A stretch of DNA of 5,465 nt from Oscillospiraceae bacterium (GTDB lineage: Bacteria > Bacillota > Clostridia > Oscillospirales > Oscillospiraceae), in the NCBI GenBank assembly GCA_017399325.1, contig JAFQDY010000220.1:1-5465 (forward strand), given 5' to 3'. Shown here piece after piece: positions 4,450-5,465 of the stretch; within the stretch, counting starts at the first letter, position 1; every line of letters starts with the position of its first letter. The notes under the pieces are model-generated. The model was not told where the DNA came from, made no database searches, and was given only the letters and a program-made list of their open reading frames with translations. Both the position numbers and the translations under genes were made by a program.

Positions 4450-5465
4450 CTAAAAAAGCAGCGCCGAGCCGTCGCCGGCTTTTTTGGTTAGGCGGCCGTT
4501 TTCCAAAAAGCCCATTTTATGCAGCCACCGGTCAAATTCCGGAATGGCGGTCTTGTTTGTCAGTTCCCGCAAAGCGGCGGTCTCCCGGAAACCGGTGGTC
4601 TGATAGTTGAGCATAATGTCGTCGCCGTGGGGAATGCCCATAAAGTAGTTGCAGCCGGCTACGGTGAGGAGTGTGGCCAAATTTTCAATGTCGTTCTGGT
4701 CGGCTTTCATATGGTTGGTGTAACAGCAGTCGCAGCCCATGGAAATGCCGGTGAGTTTGCCCATAAAATGGTCCTCAAGACCGGCTCTTATCACCTGCTT
4801 GGAATTGTACAGATACTCCGGTCCGATAAAGCCAACCACGGTGTTGACCAGGAAGGGAGAGAACCGCTTGGCAAAGCCGTAACATCTAGCCTCCATAGTC
4901 ACCTGATCGGTGTCAAAATGGGCATTGGAGGACAGTTCCGAACCCTGCCCGATCTCAAAATACATCACATTCGGCCCTTCTGCCGTGCCGTCGGTGAGCA
5001 GCAGATCCTTGGCATCCTGCAGCGTCTGGGCGGAAAACCCGAAGGCCTCGTTGCCGGCCTGTGAGCCTGCGATGGATTGGAAGATCAGGTCGCAGGGCGC
5101 GCCGTCCCGGACCGCTTTCATCTGGGCGGTCACGTGTGCCAGCACGCAGATTTGGGTGGGAATTTCCCAATGTTCCTTGATCTCCCGGAAACGGCGCAGC
5201 ACTTTGCCTACCTGCTCCGGAGAATCGGTAACGGGATTCAGGCCGATGACCGCGTCACCTGCGCCCAGGGTAAGACCCTCCAAAGTGGAAGCGGTGATGC
5301 CGTCCGGGTCGTCTGTGGTGTGGTTGGGCTGCAGCCGGCAGGACAGGGTCCCCGGCAGACCGATGGTGGTGTTGCAGTGGGCGGTGACGGGCATTTTGGC
5401 TGCGGCGTAGATCAGGTCCAGATTGCTCATCAGTTTGCATACGCCCGCCACCATTTCCGAGGTCA
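4450..5465 (-). CDS. eutB: Ethanolamine ammonia-lyase large subunit EutB (5' end outside window)
   Basis: Catalytic subunit of the adenosylcobalamin-dependent ethanolamine ammonia-lyase (ethanolamine to acetaldehyde plus ammonia), a TIM-barrel enzyme acting with EutC inside the microcompartment. The frame stays open to the right edge. About 337 C-terminal residues are visible, starting at TSE before the Met encoded at 5454. Lining this up with E. coli EutB as I remember it (453 aa) gives a constant offset of 120 from that Met, so about 117 residues are missing. Substrate-site residues known from the E. coli enzyme are all present: Arg and Gln of RLQPN (R160, Q162), Asn of GLNPVTD (N193), Glu of YFEIGQG (E287) and Asp of GCDCCYTNH (D362). 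Other family blocks are NTTIGLPGT, VVGFIGPEYLY, RAGLEDHFMGKL and GDDIMLNYQTT. The C-terminus, RLTKKAGDGSALLF then TAG, is complete. One oddity is Ile where E. coli has Thr just after the catalytic Glu. A repeat-filled gap separates it from eutC. Confidence 0.97.
   Translation of the reverse strand, partial: TSEMVAGVCKLMSNLDLIYAAAKMPVTAHCNTTIGLPGTLSCRLQPNHTTDDPDGITASTLEGLTLGAGDAVIGLNPVTDSPEQVGKVLRRFREIKEHWEIPTQICVLAHVTAQMKAVRDGAPCDLIFQSIAGSQAGNEAFGFSAQTLQDAKDLLLTDGTAEGPNVMYFEIGQGSELSSNAHFDTDQVTMEARCYGFAKRFSPFLVNTVVGFIGPEYLYNSKQVIRAGLEDHFMGKLTGISMGCDCCYTNHMKADQNDIENLATLLTVAGCNYFMGIPHGDDIMLNYQTTGFRETAALRELTNKTAIPEFDRWLHKMGFLENGRLTKKAGDGSALLF

Overview
The window is the middle-to-distal part of an ethanolamine utilisation (eut) operon, transcribed entirely from the minus strand. 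In transcription order (right to left) it holds eutB (3' three-quarters, cut by the right edge), eutC, eutL, eutE, eutM and eutT. All six are identified by family motifs recalled and compared by eye; no database search was run. The base composition is GC-rich. Together with clostridial-type EutE and EutT proteins and dense intergenic palindromic repeats of a style I associate with gut Oscillospirales/Ruminococcaceae genomes, this suggests a GC-rich intestinal member of the Clostridia. That placement is an inference.

How the genes work together: EutB and EutC form the adenosylcobalamin-dependent ethanolamine ammonia-lyase, which splits ethanolamine into acetaldehyde and ammonia. EutE oxidises the acetaldehyde with CoA and NAD+ to acetyl-CoA. 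EutT regenerates the adenosylcobalamin cofactor. EutL (trimer-type) and EutM (hexamer-type) are facets of the bacterial microcompartment shell that encloses the pathway. The reactivase EutA, vertex protein EutN, EutD/PduL, EutH and the EutVW regulators are not in the window and would have to lie outside it.

Layout: eutC-eutL (4 bp gap), eutE-eutM (13 bp gap) and eutM-eutT (1 bp overlap, TAATG) are tightly packed. The two loose junctions (eutB-eutC, 144 bp; eutL-eutE, 112 bp) and the region after eutT are each occupied by a different palindromic repeat element. Two of these elements supply the stop codon of the gene they follow (eutL, eutT). The eutL-eutE element also carries a hairpin plus T-tract that resembles a weak intrinsic terminator on the operon strand. 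Positions 1-235 contain no convincing gene, only inverted repeats.

No wholly new system is visible; this is a recognisable eut locus. The parts most worth a second look are the repeats at the gene junctions, the EutT that lacks the metal-binding cysteine motif, and a possible C-terminal encapsulation helix on EutE.
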